From positions 17,312-81,311 of the forward strand of contig NZ_NJFZ01000028.1 in assembly GCF_002270355.1 (NCBI RefSeq): a stretch of DNA of 64,000 bases, in the 5' to 3' direction. The notes beneath the pieces are model-generated. The model ran no database searches. It was not told the DNA's origin and worked only from the letters and a program-made list of their open reading frames with translations. Positions 1-9,289 of the stretch are shown piece by piece. Each line of letters begins with the position of its first letter. The stretch's first letter is position 1. The DNA is from Flectobacillus sp. BAB-3569 (GTDB taxonomy: Bacteria > Bacteroidota > Bacteroidia > Cytophagales > Spirosomataceae). The position numbers were made by a program, and so were the translations under genes.

Positions 1-120
1 AAATTTATGGATAAAATATGCTTTGCACTAAAAATTTAGGGATTTGTTTCGGTGAAGCATCACTTGGGCATCTTCTTTAAAATATGTTGACTCTTTTCCT
101 AAAAATCAACCTTTTAGCAC

Positions 121-633
121 TTATAAAAAAAGCCTCACAAATATTGCGAGGCTAATGTTGACTTTATATAACCTAGTTTTTACGGCTAGTATCTTATCTG
201 TCTTTTTGGTGACTTTAGCTTTCTTTTTGGCTTTTAGTTTCGAACCTAACAATTGCAATTCTGCAATCTTACGCTCATAACTTGCTACCAGTAATGCGCT
301 TTCATATTTTTTGTTTTCTAAATCAGCACTCATTTTTTTCATCTGGTCTTCCAGCTCATCAAATTTTTGCCCCATAGCATCTGCTTGCTTTTTGATGGTG
401 CTTACTTGATTTTCCAACTTAGCAATCTCCACATTTTTGTATTTGATTTGATCTTCTAAGTTGAGCTTGGTTTCCTTCAGTTCTTTAATTTCTTTGTGTG
501 CTCGTTCAACACTTACATCAAGACGATCTTTGTCTTGTATGAGCGCTTGGTATTTTTGCTGGCTAACACAAGAAGACAAAAGTCCCCCTGCTAATGCAGC
601 ATAGAGTATTGGTTTAATAACTACTTTGGACAT
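121..633 (-). CDS. coiled-coil lipoprotein of unknown function
   Basis: This 170-residue protein starts at the ATG at 633, not at the in-frame ATGs upstream, because that start gives a compact lipoprotein signal: MSKVVIKP, a hydrophobic stretch, then the lipobox LLSSC. After the Cys the sequence is almost entirely charged heptad coiled coil (roughly residues 25-140, rich in K, E, L and Q), then a Lys-rich tail. It should sit in a membrane by its lipid anchor and reach into the periplasm. The coiled coil resembles the N-terminal part of OmpA-like lipoproteins, but no OmpA domain follows. The last residues are encoded by a terminator-like hairpin, so the C-terminus may have drifted. Function is not recognised. 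Confidence 0.7.
   Translation of the reverse strand: MSKVVIKPILYAALAGGLLSSCVSQQKYQALIQDKDRLDVSVERAHKEIKELKETKLNLEDQIKYKNVEIAKLENQVSTIKKQADAMGQKFDELEDQMKKMSADLENKKYESALLVASYERKIAELQLLGSKLKAKKKAKVTKKTDKILAVKTRLYKVNISLAIFVRLFL
131..153 (-). terminator. intrinsic terminator inside the 3' end of the lipoprotein gene
   Basis: On the minus strand arms AGCCTCGCAA and TTGTGAGGCT (one G-T pair) surround a TAT loop and are followed by TTTTTTTATAA. The stop codon TAA lies just past the T-run, so the reading frame passes through the whole hairpin. Confidence 0.65.
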
Positions 634-889
634 ATGGGCGTTGGTTTTATGGGAATGTGGGCATTGATGAATACTCGATAATCGGTTTCTTGTAATCATC
701 AATAAAACTCTTGCAGAAATCTAGCGTTTTAACTATTTTTTCGATGCTAGTTTTCTTAAATATAAGTAATTCTAAAAGCTTATTTCAACTTTTGTATCTT
801 TCCTATGATAAATTTAAACAATCTAAGAAAAACATTTGTTTTGTATCCTAAAATACTATAAATTAGATAGATACTAAACAGACAAGAAT

Positions 890-2220
890 ATGAGAACTAC
901 TTTACTAAAAATTGTTCTTGCGCTGTTCATTGTTTTTTTTCTTATGAGCAGCAATTCGCATCCATTCATCATTCTTTCGTGACGTCGCTTGGCTTTCCTA
1001 AGTCACTTTCTCCCACTCGAACAAAGGAAAAGGTTGTGGAAGAAAAATTTGGATTTCAATTTATTAAAAATAGGAAAATTACTAAAATTCCTTTCGAGCT
1101 ACAGGCAAATTTAATCATCATCCCATTAAAAATCAATAATTCAGATACCTTACACTTCATTCTCGACACTGGTGTAAGTACTATTCTTATCACTGATCCG
1201 CTCTGTTTACAAAAACAGCAGTTAAAGCCGATTCGACAAGTAAAAATTGCGGGGGCGGGGGCAGGCGAAAAACTGGAAGCCAGTATTGTTCTTAATAATA
1301 CGATTCAGCTTGGTGAAGTGACAGGCTATCACCAAAATTTGGTCATTCTTCAAGAAGATATCCTCAAACTAAGTGAGTTTGTAGGTCGTCCTATTCATGG
1401 TATTATTGGCTATGAGTTATTTGATCGATTTGCTGTAACTATTGATTTCAACCTTCGGGAAATCACTTTACAAAACCCAGAGAGCTACAAATACAAGCCC
1501 TCTAAAGGCGAAAAAATTGCTATCTCTATCGAGGATAAAAAACCTTATCTCAACACACTCGAACTAATTGATAGCACCACCTCTGTTCCAATAAAGGTAG
1601 TATTGGATACAGGGGCAGGACATGCCCTTTCGCTAGATGCCACGGCTAACTCTAAAATTAAACTTCCTCACAAACTTATTAGCGCTCAGTTGGGAAGAGG
1701 TTTGAGTGGTATCATCAACGGGAAATTAGGTCGTATCCAAAAGTTGAAAATCGGAAAATATACATTACAAAACTTAGTTGCTTCCTTTCCTGATAGTAAC
1801 TCCTACAAAGTAATTCCTAATGTCATGGTAAATCCTCGTCAAGGAAATATTGGTTGTGAGTTTTTGAGAAGATTCAAAGTAACCTTCAACTATCGTGACC
1901 AGTACATTGTGTTGAAGGCTTCTAATAAGTTTCTAAAAGAGCCTTTTGAACATAATATGACAGGCATGGAGTTGGCGGCAAAAGGGCAAAATTATAATGA
2001 ATATCTTATCGAAAGAATTGAGGCTAATTCTCCTGCTGAAAGTGCAGGTTTGCAAGAAGGGGACAAATTATTGTTCGTGAACAACAAATCCTCACACGAT
2101 ATTTCTATAAGTGAATTGTATAAATTATTCCAAAAAGGGGAAGGTAAACCTCTCAATTTTGTAGTCAAAAGAGGTAATGGCTTGTTTGTAACTACTTTAA
2201 CTTTAAAACGGGCAATATAA
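890..2220 (+). CDS. retropepsin-like aspartyl protease with PDZ domain, apparent frameshift at a T8 run
   Basis: The main frame (from a GTG at 979) encodes two aspartic protease halves, each with a catalytic-type motif: FILDTGVST and VLDTGAGHA. A C-terminal PDZ domain (about the last 85 residues, with SPAESAGLQEGDKLLFVN) follows. This is the usual layout of secreted or periplasmic PDZ aspartyl proteases in Bacteroidota. The main frame has no signal peptide or ATG, but an ATG at 890 in another frame opens MRTTLLKIVLALFIVFFL, a typical signal sequence, which stops at 980-982. The T8 run at 933-940 joins the two: one more T, or slippage by -1, gives a continuous protein because the main frame is open back to 871. 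It may be real slippage, phase variation, a disabling mutation or a sequencing error. Confidence 0.75.
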
Positions 2221-2587
2221 ATGAGTGATGAATTGTGAATGATGAGTTATGAGCGTAATCTCATGATTACTAATGTTTTATCTCATTGGTTCATTCAACT
2301 TAATGCGGCACGATTACTGAAGTAACAATGCAAAATAAAATTGTTTTAATGAGCTTTCGGCTATCAGCTTTGGGCACTTGGCTTGATAGTGTAACGGAAT
2401 TATTAGTACATTTTAATGCCTACGGTTTGCTATCTATAACGTAATAGTGCAAAATAAAACCAAATGAATTTTAATGATAAAATATTGATATTTAAAACCT
2501 TACATCCGTAATTCAGTATTCATACTTATTTGAGTGAATGAGATAGATAAAAATCACTCATTCACTCAATTTCAACTCACTCAACAG
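2221..2587. other. intergenic repeat-rich stretch
   Basis: No gene is visible. It holds a GTGAATT-type heptamer tract (2221-2262) and a rearranged partial copy of the dispersed MITE-like repeat. Inverted ends appear around 2294-2345 (CACGATTACT facing AGTAACAATGCAAAATAA), with another end-like segment at 2440-2465. Confidence 0.6.
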
Positions 2588-3235
2588 TTATTGTATTGCC
2601 ATTTTCACTAAATCAGCAGTATTTTTTGCTTTAGTTTTCTTCATCATATTCGCACGGTGATTGTCGACTGTACGAATGCTCAAAAACAGCTTATCTGCAA
2701 TTTCACGGCTATTATATCCTTGTACGATAAGGTCAAGAATTTGACGCTCTTTAGGCGTAATTTTCTGAAAAATAGGCTTGCTTTCAGTAGGTGCACCCCC
2801 TGAGAGATTTTTTGCCAATAATTCATCAATAATGACTTCTGATATTTCGGGTGGGAAATACTTACGTCCTTCTGAGACAACGGTCAAAGCACGTAGTAAT
2901 TCGTCTTTGCCTGTATCTTTTAGCAAATATCCACTTGCGCCATTCTCGACAGAATTGATAATATACTCACGATTATTATGCATCGAAAAGATTAAAATCT
3001 TTACCGATGGATATTCCTGAGAAATAACTGCAGCAGCTTCGATACCTGTCATTTTAGGCATAGTAAGATCAAGAATGACCACGTCGGGCATCAAGATTTT
3101 TACTTTATCGATTGCTTCAGCGCCATCGGCAGCTTCGCCAATTACGAGTATACCCTCTTCGTCCTCAAGGAGCATTTTCATGCCTTTACGTACCACATCG
3201 TGATCGTCGGCCAATAATACTTTTATAGGATTCAT
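2588..3235 (-). CDS. NarL/LuxR-family response regulator
   Basis: This 215-residue protein is a classical two-domain regulator. The receiver domain (about 1-120) shows the acidic pocket ADDHD, the phosphoacceptor Asp56 in ILDLTMP, and the conserved Lys in GYLLKD. A LuxR-type helix-turn-helix (about 150-212) contains LTPKE-like ITPKERQILDLI and REIADKLFLSIRTVDNH. It should bind DNA when phosphorylated by the kinase encoded just upstream, whose stop overlaps its start by four bases (ATGA), implying translational coupling. Its place directly downstream of nirBD and the NarX-like sensor suggests control of nitrate or nitrite genes; that is inference from context. Confidence 0.92.
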   Translation of the reverse strand: MNPIKVLLADDHDVVRKGMKMLLEDEEGILVIGEAADGAEAIDKVKILMPDVVILDLTMPKMTGIEAAAVISQEYPSVKILIFSMHNNREYIINSVENGASGYLLKDTGKDELLRALTVVSEGRKYFPPEISEVIIDELLAKNLSGGAPTESKPIFQKITPKERQILDLIVQGYNSREIADKLFLSIRTVDNHRANMMKKTKAKNTADLVKMAIQ

Positions 3236-4770
3236 ATCGTCGTTGTCTGTTGAGTTAATGTTTTTTTCTTTGAAATAGTGGATGACTTCTTTTTATTCGA
3301 TAAAGGAATGACCACCTGAATGGCGGTACCTTTTCCAATTCCTGACTGTATTTTGAATTGTCCGTTCAATAAATTACTTCGAGTTTGCATGTTTTTCAGC
3401 CCGTTTCCGCCGAGTCCTTTCTTGCTTAATCCCAGCTCGAAACCTTTGCCATTATCAATAATATGCATAAGGATTTTTTGATTGGTTTCTTCAAGATGAA
3501 CACTGATCAAACTCGCTTCCGCATATTTGATGGCATTATGTAGGGCTTCTTGAGCAACACGGTAAAGGGTAGTTTCTATATTTTCAGGTAAACGTTTTTG
3601 AATATTATCATGAAAATCAATAGCCACCCCTGACATTTTGGATGTTTGCTCGGTCAAAATCCTTACCGCAGGTCCGAGTCCATAGTCACTCAGCACAGAA
3701 GGCGCCAAATTGAATGAAACAGTACGAGTAGCTTCAATTGTTTCTTGAATCAATTTTTGTAACTCCTCAAAAGACTTTTCTTGCTTGTCGTTAGTAAATG
3801 GCGTACTGCGCACTCTTTCTCCAAGCAGTCGTAAGCCAGTTAGCATCTGTCCAATCCCATCGTGTAGTTCACGAGCAAGACGCTTGCGCTCTAGCTCCTG
3901 CCCCTCCATTAAGGAGGCCGAACGTACTTTTTCTTCTGCTAGTTGTAATTTATATTTCTCCTCAGTAGCCTGAACAAGCGCCGCTTGGGTTGTTACAAGC
4001 ATATCGTTGGAGTCTCGCAATTCTGTTTCTGAGTCAGTCAGTTTTTTGATAACCACTCTGATATAATTGGCTATCGGTCTGAATATTAAGAGTCCTTCAA
4101 GTACCAATACCACAAATAATAACACAAACAGGATCAACTCAATACGCTTAATAGTGTCTACTCGCTGGCTGGCTTCTTTATCGTATTGGAAAACGATTTT
4201 ATCCATCATTTTCAAGAAATTACGCTCATTACTCAAAATCTGCTTGAGTGAAGCCTGAAGCGTATCTGCCTGATTCTTTACAGGGTTCTCGATTACCTGA
4301 CTGATAGTCTTGGCATTGGAGAGCATAATCGTAAAAACGGGATTAATCTCTTCAAACAAACTATCAATCTTTGCACTATTACGAACCGTGTAGGTTTGTT
4401 CGGGGGTATCTAACTCCCCACCTTTCAAACCTTTGTGACACCCCTCCCATAACCGTATGATATCCTTGATATCTTGGCTGTAATGTTCGGCATCAGCAGG
4501 AAAAATATCAGGGCGACAAAGCAAAATCGACGTTTTACATAATCGCTGGCTGAGCATTCTTTGTCTCCCTGCAATGTTAATTACATGAGAATCATCTAGT
4601 AATTGGTGTAGAAACAATTGAATAACCAATTGTCCTGACATAGACAAAGCGGCAACCGTTGTAAGTGCAATCACATACAAGCGGGTCAATCGTTGAAAAA
4701 CTTGGGTATCTAAAGGCCTCATAACCTGAAATATACCAATTTTTCGAAATAAATCGCTAAGTCGTTTCAA
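3232..4770 (-). CDS. NarX-like membrane sensor histidine kinase
   Basis: This 512-residue kinase has a transmembrane helix at about 31-54, a periplasmic sensor of about 150 residues, a second helix at about 211-230, a coiled linker, a HisKA_3 dimerisation domain with phosphoacceptor His303 (LARELHDGIGQ), and an HATPase domain (NAIKYA, DNGKGFELG, GGNGLKNM). The start of the sensor, INIAGRQRMLSQRLCK at about 64-79, closely resembles the P-box of NarX/NarQ and the PilJ-type domain, which in NarX binds nitrate. It therefore probably senses nitrate or nitrite and phosphorylates the NarL-type partner. It lies 112 bp downstream of nirD, separated by a hairpin, so it may be partly co-transcribed with nirBD. 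Confidence 0.9.
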   Translation of the reverse strand: MKRLSDLFRKIGIFQVMRPLDTQVFQRLTRLYVIALTTVAALSMSGQLVIQLFLHQLLDDSHVINIAGRQRMLSQRLCKTSILLCRPDIFPADAEHYSQDIKDIIRLWEGCHKGLKGGELDTPEQTYTVRNSAKIDSLFEEINPVFTIMLSNAKTISQVIENPVKNQADTLQASLKQILSNERNFLKMMDKIVFQYDKEASQRVDTIKRIELILFVLLFVVLVLEGLLIFRPIANYIRVVIKKLTDSETELRDSNDMLVTTQAALVQATEEKYKLQLAEEKVRSASLMEGQELERKRLARELHDGIGQMLTGLRLLGERVRSTPFTNDKQEKSFEELQKLIQETIEATRTVSFNLAPSVLSDYGLGPAVRILTEQTSKMSGVAIDFHDNIQKRLPENIETTLYRVAQEALHNAIKYAEASLISVHLEETNQKILMHIIDNGKGFELGLSKKGLGGNGLKNMQTRSNLLNGQFKIQSGIGKGTAIQVVIPLSNKKKSSTISKKKTLTQQTTTI

Positions 4771-4824
4771 GTAATTTATTGGTTATCAAATTGTTTCAAA
4801 AAAATCTTAAAAGTATAATATTTT

Positions 4825-4870
4825 GCTTTGGACTTGCCCTAAAACAAGGAGGTAAAAACAAGTCCAAAGC
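4825..4870 (-). terminator. hairpin between nirD and the sensor kinase
   Basis: Perfect 12-bp arms GCTTTGGACTTG (4825-4836) and CAAGTCCAAAGC (4859-4870) surround a 22-nt loop. On the minus strand an A/T-rich stretch follows. It could end nirBD messages or attenuate transcription into the kinase gene. Confidence 0.55.
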
Positions 4871-4882
4871 GATATTGGCTCG

Positions 4883-5239
4883 TTATAATCCCACGTAAAC
4901 CATTCCGTTTTCTACTTTAACAGGATAGGTTTGAATCTGGTAATCATCGCCTGAAAGACAAGCTCCTGTTTTTAAGGAAAAAGTCTTTTTATGAAAAGGG
5001 CAAGCCACTTTAGGTTCTTGTTCTTCGCCCGTCGAGCCAATCATACCTCTCGAAAGAGCCATTTGTTGGCGGTGTGGACAAAGATTTTGAGTGGCAAACC
5101 ACTCACCTCTTCTTTTGAAATTATAAATAGCGATTTGTTCTCCTTCGATTAGAGCACAAGCTCCGCCATTTTCGGGTATGTCGACTTCTGAACATGCCAA
5201 ATGCCAAACAAGGGTATCTTCTGCTAATATATTGCTCAT
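4883..5239 (-). CDS. nirD: nitrite reductase small subunit, Rieske type
   Basis: This 118-residue protein matches the length and fold of NirD, the small subunit of assimilatory NADH nitrite reductase in the cytoplasm. It carries a full set of Rieske ligands, Cys54-Pro-His56 and Cys80-x-x-His83 (CPHRQ and CPFHK). So it probably holds a [2Fe-2S] cluster, unlike enterobacterial NirD, which has the fold but lacks the ligands. It follows nirB by 61 bp on the same strand, the usual nirB-nirD order, and should be co-transcribed with it. Confidence 0.93.
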   Translation of the reverse strand: MSNILAEDTLVWHLACSEVDIPENGGACALIEGEQIAIYNFKRRGEWFATQNLCPHRQQMALSRGMIGSTGEEQEPKVACPFHKKTFSLKTGACLSGDDYQIQTYPVKVENGMVYVGL

Positions 5240-5300
5240 GGTATTTGCTTTTTAAGAAATTGGGGCAATAGCAATCTATTGCCTTCAATCAGTTGAATCA

Positions 5301-7811
5301 TTATTTTACCCACTCTGCGGCCTTTATTTGATCACGCATTGGCTCGAATTTGACATTCGGATCTTTTAGGTGTGGCGCATTGACAAAGTGTGTAAAGCGT
5401 TTGCGAAGTTCAGGGTTTGTTACTACCTCTTTCCATTCACAACGATATGCCTCCACGAGCATATTCATTTCATCTTCAAACTGCTTATTTAAGCCTAATA
5501 CATCATCGATTACTACTGCTTTGAGGTAGTCTATTCCACCATCGAGTTTATTGAGCCATGTGGCAGTACGAGTCAAAGGTTCTGCCGTTTTGATATAAAA
5601 CATCAAGAAACGGTCGATGTACTTGAGACAAGTTTCTGAGTCGATGTCGCTGGCCAACAATAAAGCGTGTTGAGGCTTTACGCCGCCATTGCCACATACA
5701 TATAAGTTCCATCCTTTTTCGGTGGCGATAATCCCAAAGTCTTTCGATTGCGCTTCGGCACACTCACGCGTACAGCCCGAAACAGCCGATTTGAACTTAT
5801 GAGGCGCTCTCAGTCCACGGTATCGCTCTTCGATTTCGATAGCAAAAGATACAGAATCATGCAAGCCAAAACGACACCAAGTTGAGCCTACACAAGATTT
5901 TACGGTACGTAATGCCTTGCCATAAGCGTGTCCTGATTCAAATCCCGCATTGACTAATTCTTCCCAAATAGCAGGTAAGTCAGATACGTGTGCACCAAAA
6001 AGGTCGATACGCTGACCCCCTGTGATTTTGGTGTATAATCCATATTTCTGAGCAACTTGTCCAATTACAATCAATTTCTCGGGTGTAATTTCTCCGCCTG
6101 GGATTCGAGGCACAACCGAATAAGTACCATTTTTCTGGATATTCGCTAAATAACGGTCGTTCGAGTCTTGAACGGTGTCATTGCCTTTTACCAAAATCAT
6201 TTCGTTCCATAAACTTGCCAAGATAGAAGCTACGGCAGGCTTACAAGTTTCGCAACCATCGCCATGACCCAAACCGTCCAAAGCCTCTTCGTAAGTCCTA
6301 TATCCTTTGATTTTGACAAGGTCAAAAAGCTCTTGGCGTGTGTAATCAAAGTGTTCGCAAATGATATTGCGGATATACACCCCTTGGCTTTTCATGGTTT
6401 CGTTGATAAGGTCTTTGATCATCGGAACACAACCTCCACAACCAGTACCAGCTTTGGTGCATTTTTTAATAGCGTCAAGGGTATTATTTCCTGCCAAAAC
6501 TTCCCCACAAATTTGTCCTTTCGAGATAGCTTCACATGAACAAATTGAAGCATCATCTGGCAAAGCCATTACGCCAGCACCTGATTCTTCTTTACCTCCA
6601 CGAGCACCTAACATCAAATCCTCTGGGTCGGGAGGAAGAATCGTTTGATTTTTGACATTTTGCAAAAGCATATTGTATTGCTCTGCATCGCCAATCAAAA
6701 TCCCTCCGAGCAAGTATTTGCCATCGTTGGAAATATTGATTCTTTTATAAACTCCTTTGGCAGAGTTTTCGTAAACGATAGTCTGGCAATTAGGTTCTTG
6801 AATAAAAGCATCCCCAAAACTTGCTACATCTACCCCAATCAACTTGAGTTTGGTAGACATATCAAATGGTTTGAATGACTTGTCCTTATCCTTCACCAAT
6901 TGATTTACGACTACATCTGCCATTTCATAGCCTGGCGCTACCAAGCCATATATCATGTGGTGTGCTAAAGCACATTCGCCAATAGCATATATATTTGAAT
7001 CGGAGGTTTGCAAATAATCATTTACAATCACTCCTCCGCGTACACCCACTTCTAATCCTGCGATACGCGCCACTTCGTCACGAGGTTTGATACCTGCCGA
7101 AATCACTAACATATCTACTTCCAACTCTACTCCATCGGCAAAAAGCATCGAAGAGATAGCCCCATTGCCACGAATTTCTTGGGTATTCTTATTCAAATGA
7201 ATCTTCAAGCCCAATTCTTCCAACTTAGTCTGAAGCATTTTTGAGCCTGCATCATCTACTTGGCGAGGCATCAGCCTTGGCGCAAATTCGATTACATGCG
7301 TTTCTTCTAATCCTAGGTCGAGCAATGCCTTTGCTGCTTCAAGCCCTAACAAACCTCCACCGATCACTGCACCTTTTTTCGCTTTTTTAGCATGATGTTG
7401 CATCATGTCCAAATCTTCGATAGTGCGATAAACAAACACGCCGTCTTTTTCAACGCCAGGAATCGGAGGCACAAAGGCAGCCGAACCCGTAGCTAACACT
7501 AAATAATCATACGACTCGACCAAACCATGGTGCGAGCGAACCGTCTTGGCATCTCTATCGATGTCCACGATTGGGTCAGAAAGGTGAAGGGTAATGCCAT
7601 TTTCGGCATACCAACTTGCAGGAGCCATTGTCAGGTCTTCGACTGTTTTACCAGCGAAATACGACGACAAGTGAACACGGTCGTAAGCTGGACGAATTTC
7701 TTCGCCAAATACAACCAAATCAAACTCCTGAGCGGTGTCTTTTGCAATAAGCTTTTCACAAAACTTATACCCCACCATGCCGTTCCCCACTACGACAATT
7801 TTCTTTTTCAT
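5301..7811 (-). CDS. nirB: NADH-dependent nitrite reductase large subunit
   Basis: This 836-residue enzyme reduces nitrite to ammonium with NADH in the cytoplasm. Domain order is canonical. A FAD-binding motif lies at 6-14 (VVVGNGMVG) and an NADH-binding glycine motif at about 149-156 (VIGGGLLG). A BFD-type [2Fe-2S] site follows with Cys424, Cys426, Cys458 and Cys461. The sulfite/nitrite reductase half has the sirohaem-[4Fe-4S] ligands Cys640, Cys646, Cys680 and Cys684 (CVGSTWC and CTREC). All key cysteines are present and the length is normal. It heads a nirB-nirD operon and is divergent from cobA, which supplies the sirohaem precursor. The 445-bp divergent region holds a candidate operator. 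Confidence 0.96.
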   Translation of the reverse strand: MKKKIVVVGNGMVGYKFCEKLIAKDTAQEFDLVVFGEEIRPAYDRVHLSSYFAGKTVEDLTMAPASWYAENGITLHLSDPIVDIDRDAKTVRSHHGLVESYDYLVLATGSAAFVPPIPGVEKDGVFVYRTIEDLDMMQHHAKKAKKGAVIGGGLLGLEAAKALLDLGLEETHVIEFAPRLMPRQVDDAGSKMLQTKLEELGLKIHLNKNTQEIRGNGAISSMLFADGVELEVDMLVISAGIKPRDEVARIAGLEVGVRGGVIVNDYLQTSDSNIYAIGECALAHHMIYGLVAPGYEMADVVVNQLVKDKDKSFKPFDMSTKLKLIGVDVASFGDAFIQEPNCQTIVYENSAKGVYKRINISNDGKYLLGGILIGDAEQYNMLLQNVKNQTILPPDPEDLMLGARGGKEESGAGVMALPDDASICSCEAISKGQICGEVLAGNNTLDAIKKCTKAGTGCGGCVPMIKDLINETMKSQGVYIRNIICEHFDYTRQELFDLVKIKGYRTYEEALDGLGHGDGCETCKPAVASILASLWNEMILVKGNDTVQDSNDRYLANIQKNGTYSVVPRIPGGEITPEKLIVIGQVAQKYGLYTKITGGQRIDLFGAHVSDLPAIWEELVNAGFESGHAYGKALRTVKSCVGSTWCRFGLHDSVSFAIEIEERYRGLRAPHKFKSAVSGCTRECAEAQSKDFGIIATEKGWNLYVCGNGGVKPQHALLLASDIDSETCLKYIDRFLMFYIKTAEPLTRTATWLNKLDGGIDYLKAVVIDDVLGLNKQFEDEMNMLVEAYRCEWKEVVTNPELRKRFTHFVNAPHLKDPNVKFEPMRDQIKAAEWVK

Positions 7812-8256
7812 TTGATGGTTATTTATAGGATGATAAATGCTTGATTACTGATTTGTACAGATACCCTTTTTTTGTATTAAGTATCTTTACTCTATTTAAG
7901 CCGTTGTGAAGTTTGTATAAAAAAAAGTTAAGTAATTTTGCTTAACTAGTAATAAATACTCAGTTTAAGTATGGCAAATAGAGAATGTGCAATTAGTTAT
8001 TTATCACTACAAATACTAAATGAAAAACTGCTATCAATTGTATTAATTCTATAACAAATTTATTCAATTTTTCCCACATCTCCTTTGTTTGTGTATCAAA
8101 TTTAAACCTATTTTTATTGATTTTGCAAATTTTTTCAAAAAAATACCTAAAATTTCAACTTAAATTTTGGATTTAAACATTTTTATAGCATTTTTGTATC
8201 GAAATCATAACTGAGTAGTTTCAATCATAAGCAAAAATATCAAAAAAGAGCAGAAT
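7812..8256. promoter_or_regulatory. divergent nirB / cobA control region
   Basis: A 445-bp AT-rich region with no gene separates nirB (leftward) from cobA (rightward). It holds a perfect inverted repeat (7926-7947) and, toward cobA, a candidate Bacteroidota promoter: TTTGTTTG (8084-8091), 17-bp spacer, TATTTTTA (8109-8116), one base off the TAnnTTTG consensus. No clear promoter was found toward nirB. Confidence 0.45.
7926..7947. promoter_or_regulatory. candidate operator, perfect inverted repeat
   Basis: Arms AGTTAAG (7926-7932) and CTTAACT (7941-7947) are perfect and 8 bp apart. It lies 115 bp upstream of nirB and 310 bp upstream of cobA. The size and symmetry suit a dimeric DNA-binding protein; which one is unknown. 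Confidence 0.45.
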
Positions 8257-9024
8257 ATGAATATTCCAAGAATAAGTTTGATTGGAGCTGGCCCAGGTGA
8301 TATAGAGTTAATTACTCTAAAAGGTATCAAAGCAATAGAGTCAGCAGACGTTATTCTATATGATGCCTTAGCAAATGAAGAACTTTTGGCATATGCCAAG
8401 CCCGAAGCGATAAAAGTATATGTGGGAAAACGCTTAGGTAAATATGTTTATACGCAAGAACAAATCAATTATCAGTTAGTACAATTGGCTCTTGATTATG
8501 GGCATGTAGTAAGGCTCAAAGGTGGTGATCCTTTTGTATTTGGAAGAGGCTTTGAAGAAATAGAATATGTTCGTTCATTTAATATTCCTTGTGAAGTTAT
8601 TTCGGGTGTTACTTCTGCCATTGCGGCGCCAGCTTCAGTAGGAATTCCAGTTACAACGAGAGGATATGCTGAAAGCTTTTGGGTAATTACGGGTACTACC
8701 AAAACAGGTGAGCTTTCAAATGACCTAAGGCTAGCCGCTCAATCAACAGCAACTGTGATTGTTTTGATGGGGATGAGTAAACTAGACCAGATTTGTGAGA
8801 TTTTTACAGAATATCAAAAACAAGAAACACCAGTAGCAATTGTTCAAAACGGCACCCGTGACAACGCCAAGCACCTAGTCGGAACAATTGAAGATATTGG
8901 AGCAAAAGTAAAAACACAAAAACTGAGCAATCCAGCGGTGATTGTTATTGGAGAAGTGGTAAGTCTTCATCCAGAATATATAGAAACTTACCTAAAAGAA
9001 GAAATTAGAACGATGCGTGGTTGA
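8257..9024 (+). CDS. cobA: uroporphyrinogen-III C-methyltransferase (SUMT)
   Basis: This 255-residue protein is a stand-alone SUMT, which methylates uroporphyrinogen III twice with S-adenosylmethionine to give precorrin-2, the entry to sirohaem and cobalamin. Family motifs are clear: the SAM loop LIGAGPGDIELIT at 8-20, VILYDAL, and VVRLKGGDPFVFGRG at about 84-98. There is no fused CysG dehydrogenase/ferrochelatase part, so those steps need a gene outside this window. Its place opposite nirB points to sirohaem supply for NirB and perhaps the sulfite-reductase-like protein at 20754. Confidence 0.93.
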   Translation: MNIPRISLIGAGPGDIELITLKGIKAIESADVILYDALANEELLAYAKPEAIKVYVGKRLGKYVYTQEQINYQLVQLALDYGHVVRLKGGDPFVFGRGFEEIEYVRSFNIPCEVISGVTSAIAAPASVGIPVTTRGYAESFWVITGTTKTGELSNDLRLAAQSTATVIVLMGMSKLDQICEIFTEYQKQETPVAIVQNGTRDNAKHLVGTIEDIGAKVKTQKLSNPAVIVIGEVVSLHPEYIETYLKEEIRTMRG

Positions 9025-9226
9025 GGTCATTTTATTAGAACGTAATCAAACACTATATAAAACAAAAAGAGGTTTCAACGATATTTCAGCGAAACCGTTC
9101 CACTAATTACCTTGATAAATTAGACTACTTCATTTTTCATCAACACTCTCAAAATTAGATAATCTTATATCCTGCCCGCTTTCTGGGCACTTTAGTTCTT
9201 TATTTCCCTTCAACGGTTTGTTGAAA

Positions 9227-9258
9227 ATGGTCATTCGTGGGGGCGAATGTAAAACCAT
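9227..9258 (+). promoter_or_regulatory. leader hairpin 1 with TGGGGG hexaloop (nrtP)
   Basis: Inner arms CATTCG (9232-9237) and CGAATG (9244-9249) close the loop TGGGGG (9238-9243). Outer arms ATGGT and ACCAT extend the stem past a 4-nt bulge. The same loop on unrelated stems recurs at 9273, 10823 and 12665. Confidence 0.6.
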
Positions 9259-9261
9259 CTG

Positions 9262-9289
9262 TATTATGATTGTGGGGGCAGTCATGTTA
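9262..9289 (+). promoter_or_regulatory. leader hairpin 2 with TGGGGG hexaloop (nrtP)
   Basis: Arms ATGATTG (9266-9272) and CAGTCAT (9279-9285), with one G-T pair, close the loop TGGGGG (9273-9278). Weaker pairs extend outward. It is 3 nt from hairpin 1 and ends about 20 nt before the start codon. Confidence 0.6.

Noticed and set aside
9227..9289. Assigning the nrtP leader hairpins to the known ANTAR RNA class
   Set aside because: The tandem hexaloop layout fits, but the loop starts with U rather than the conserved A, and there is no terminator after the second hairpin and no ANTAR gene in the window.
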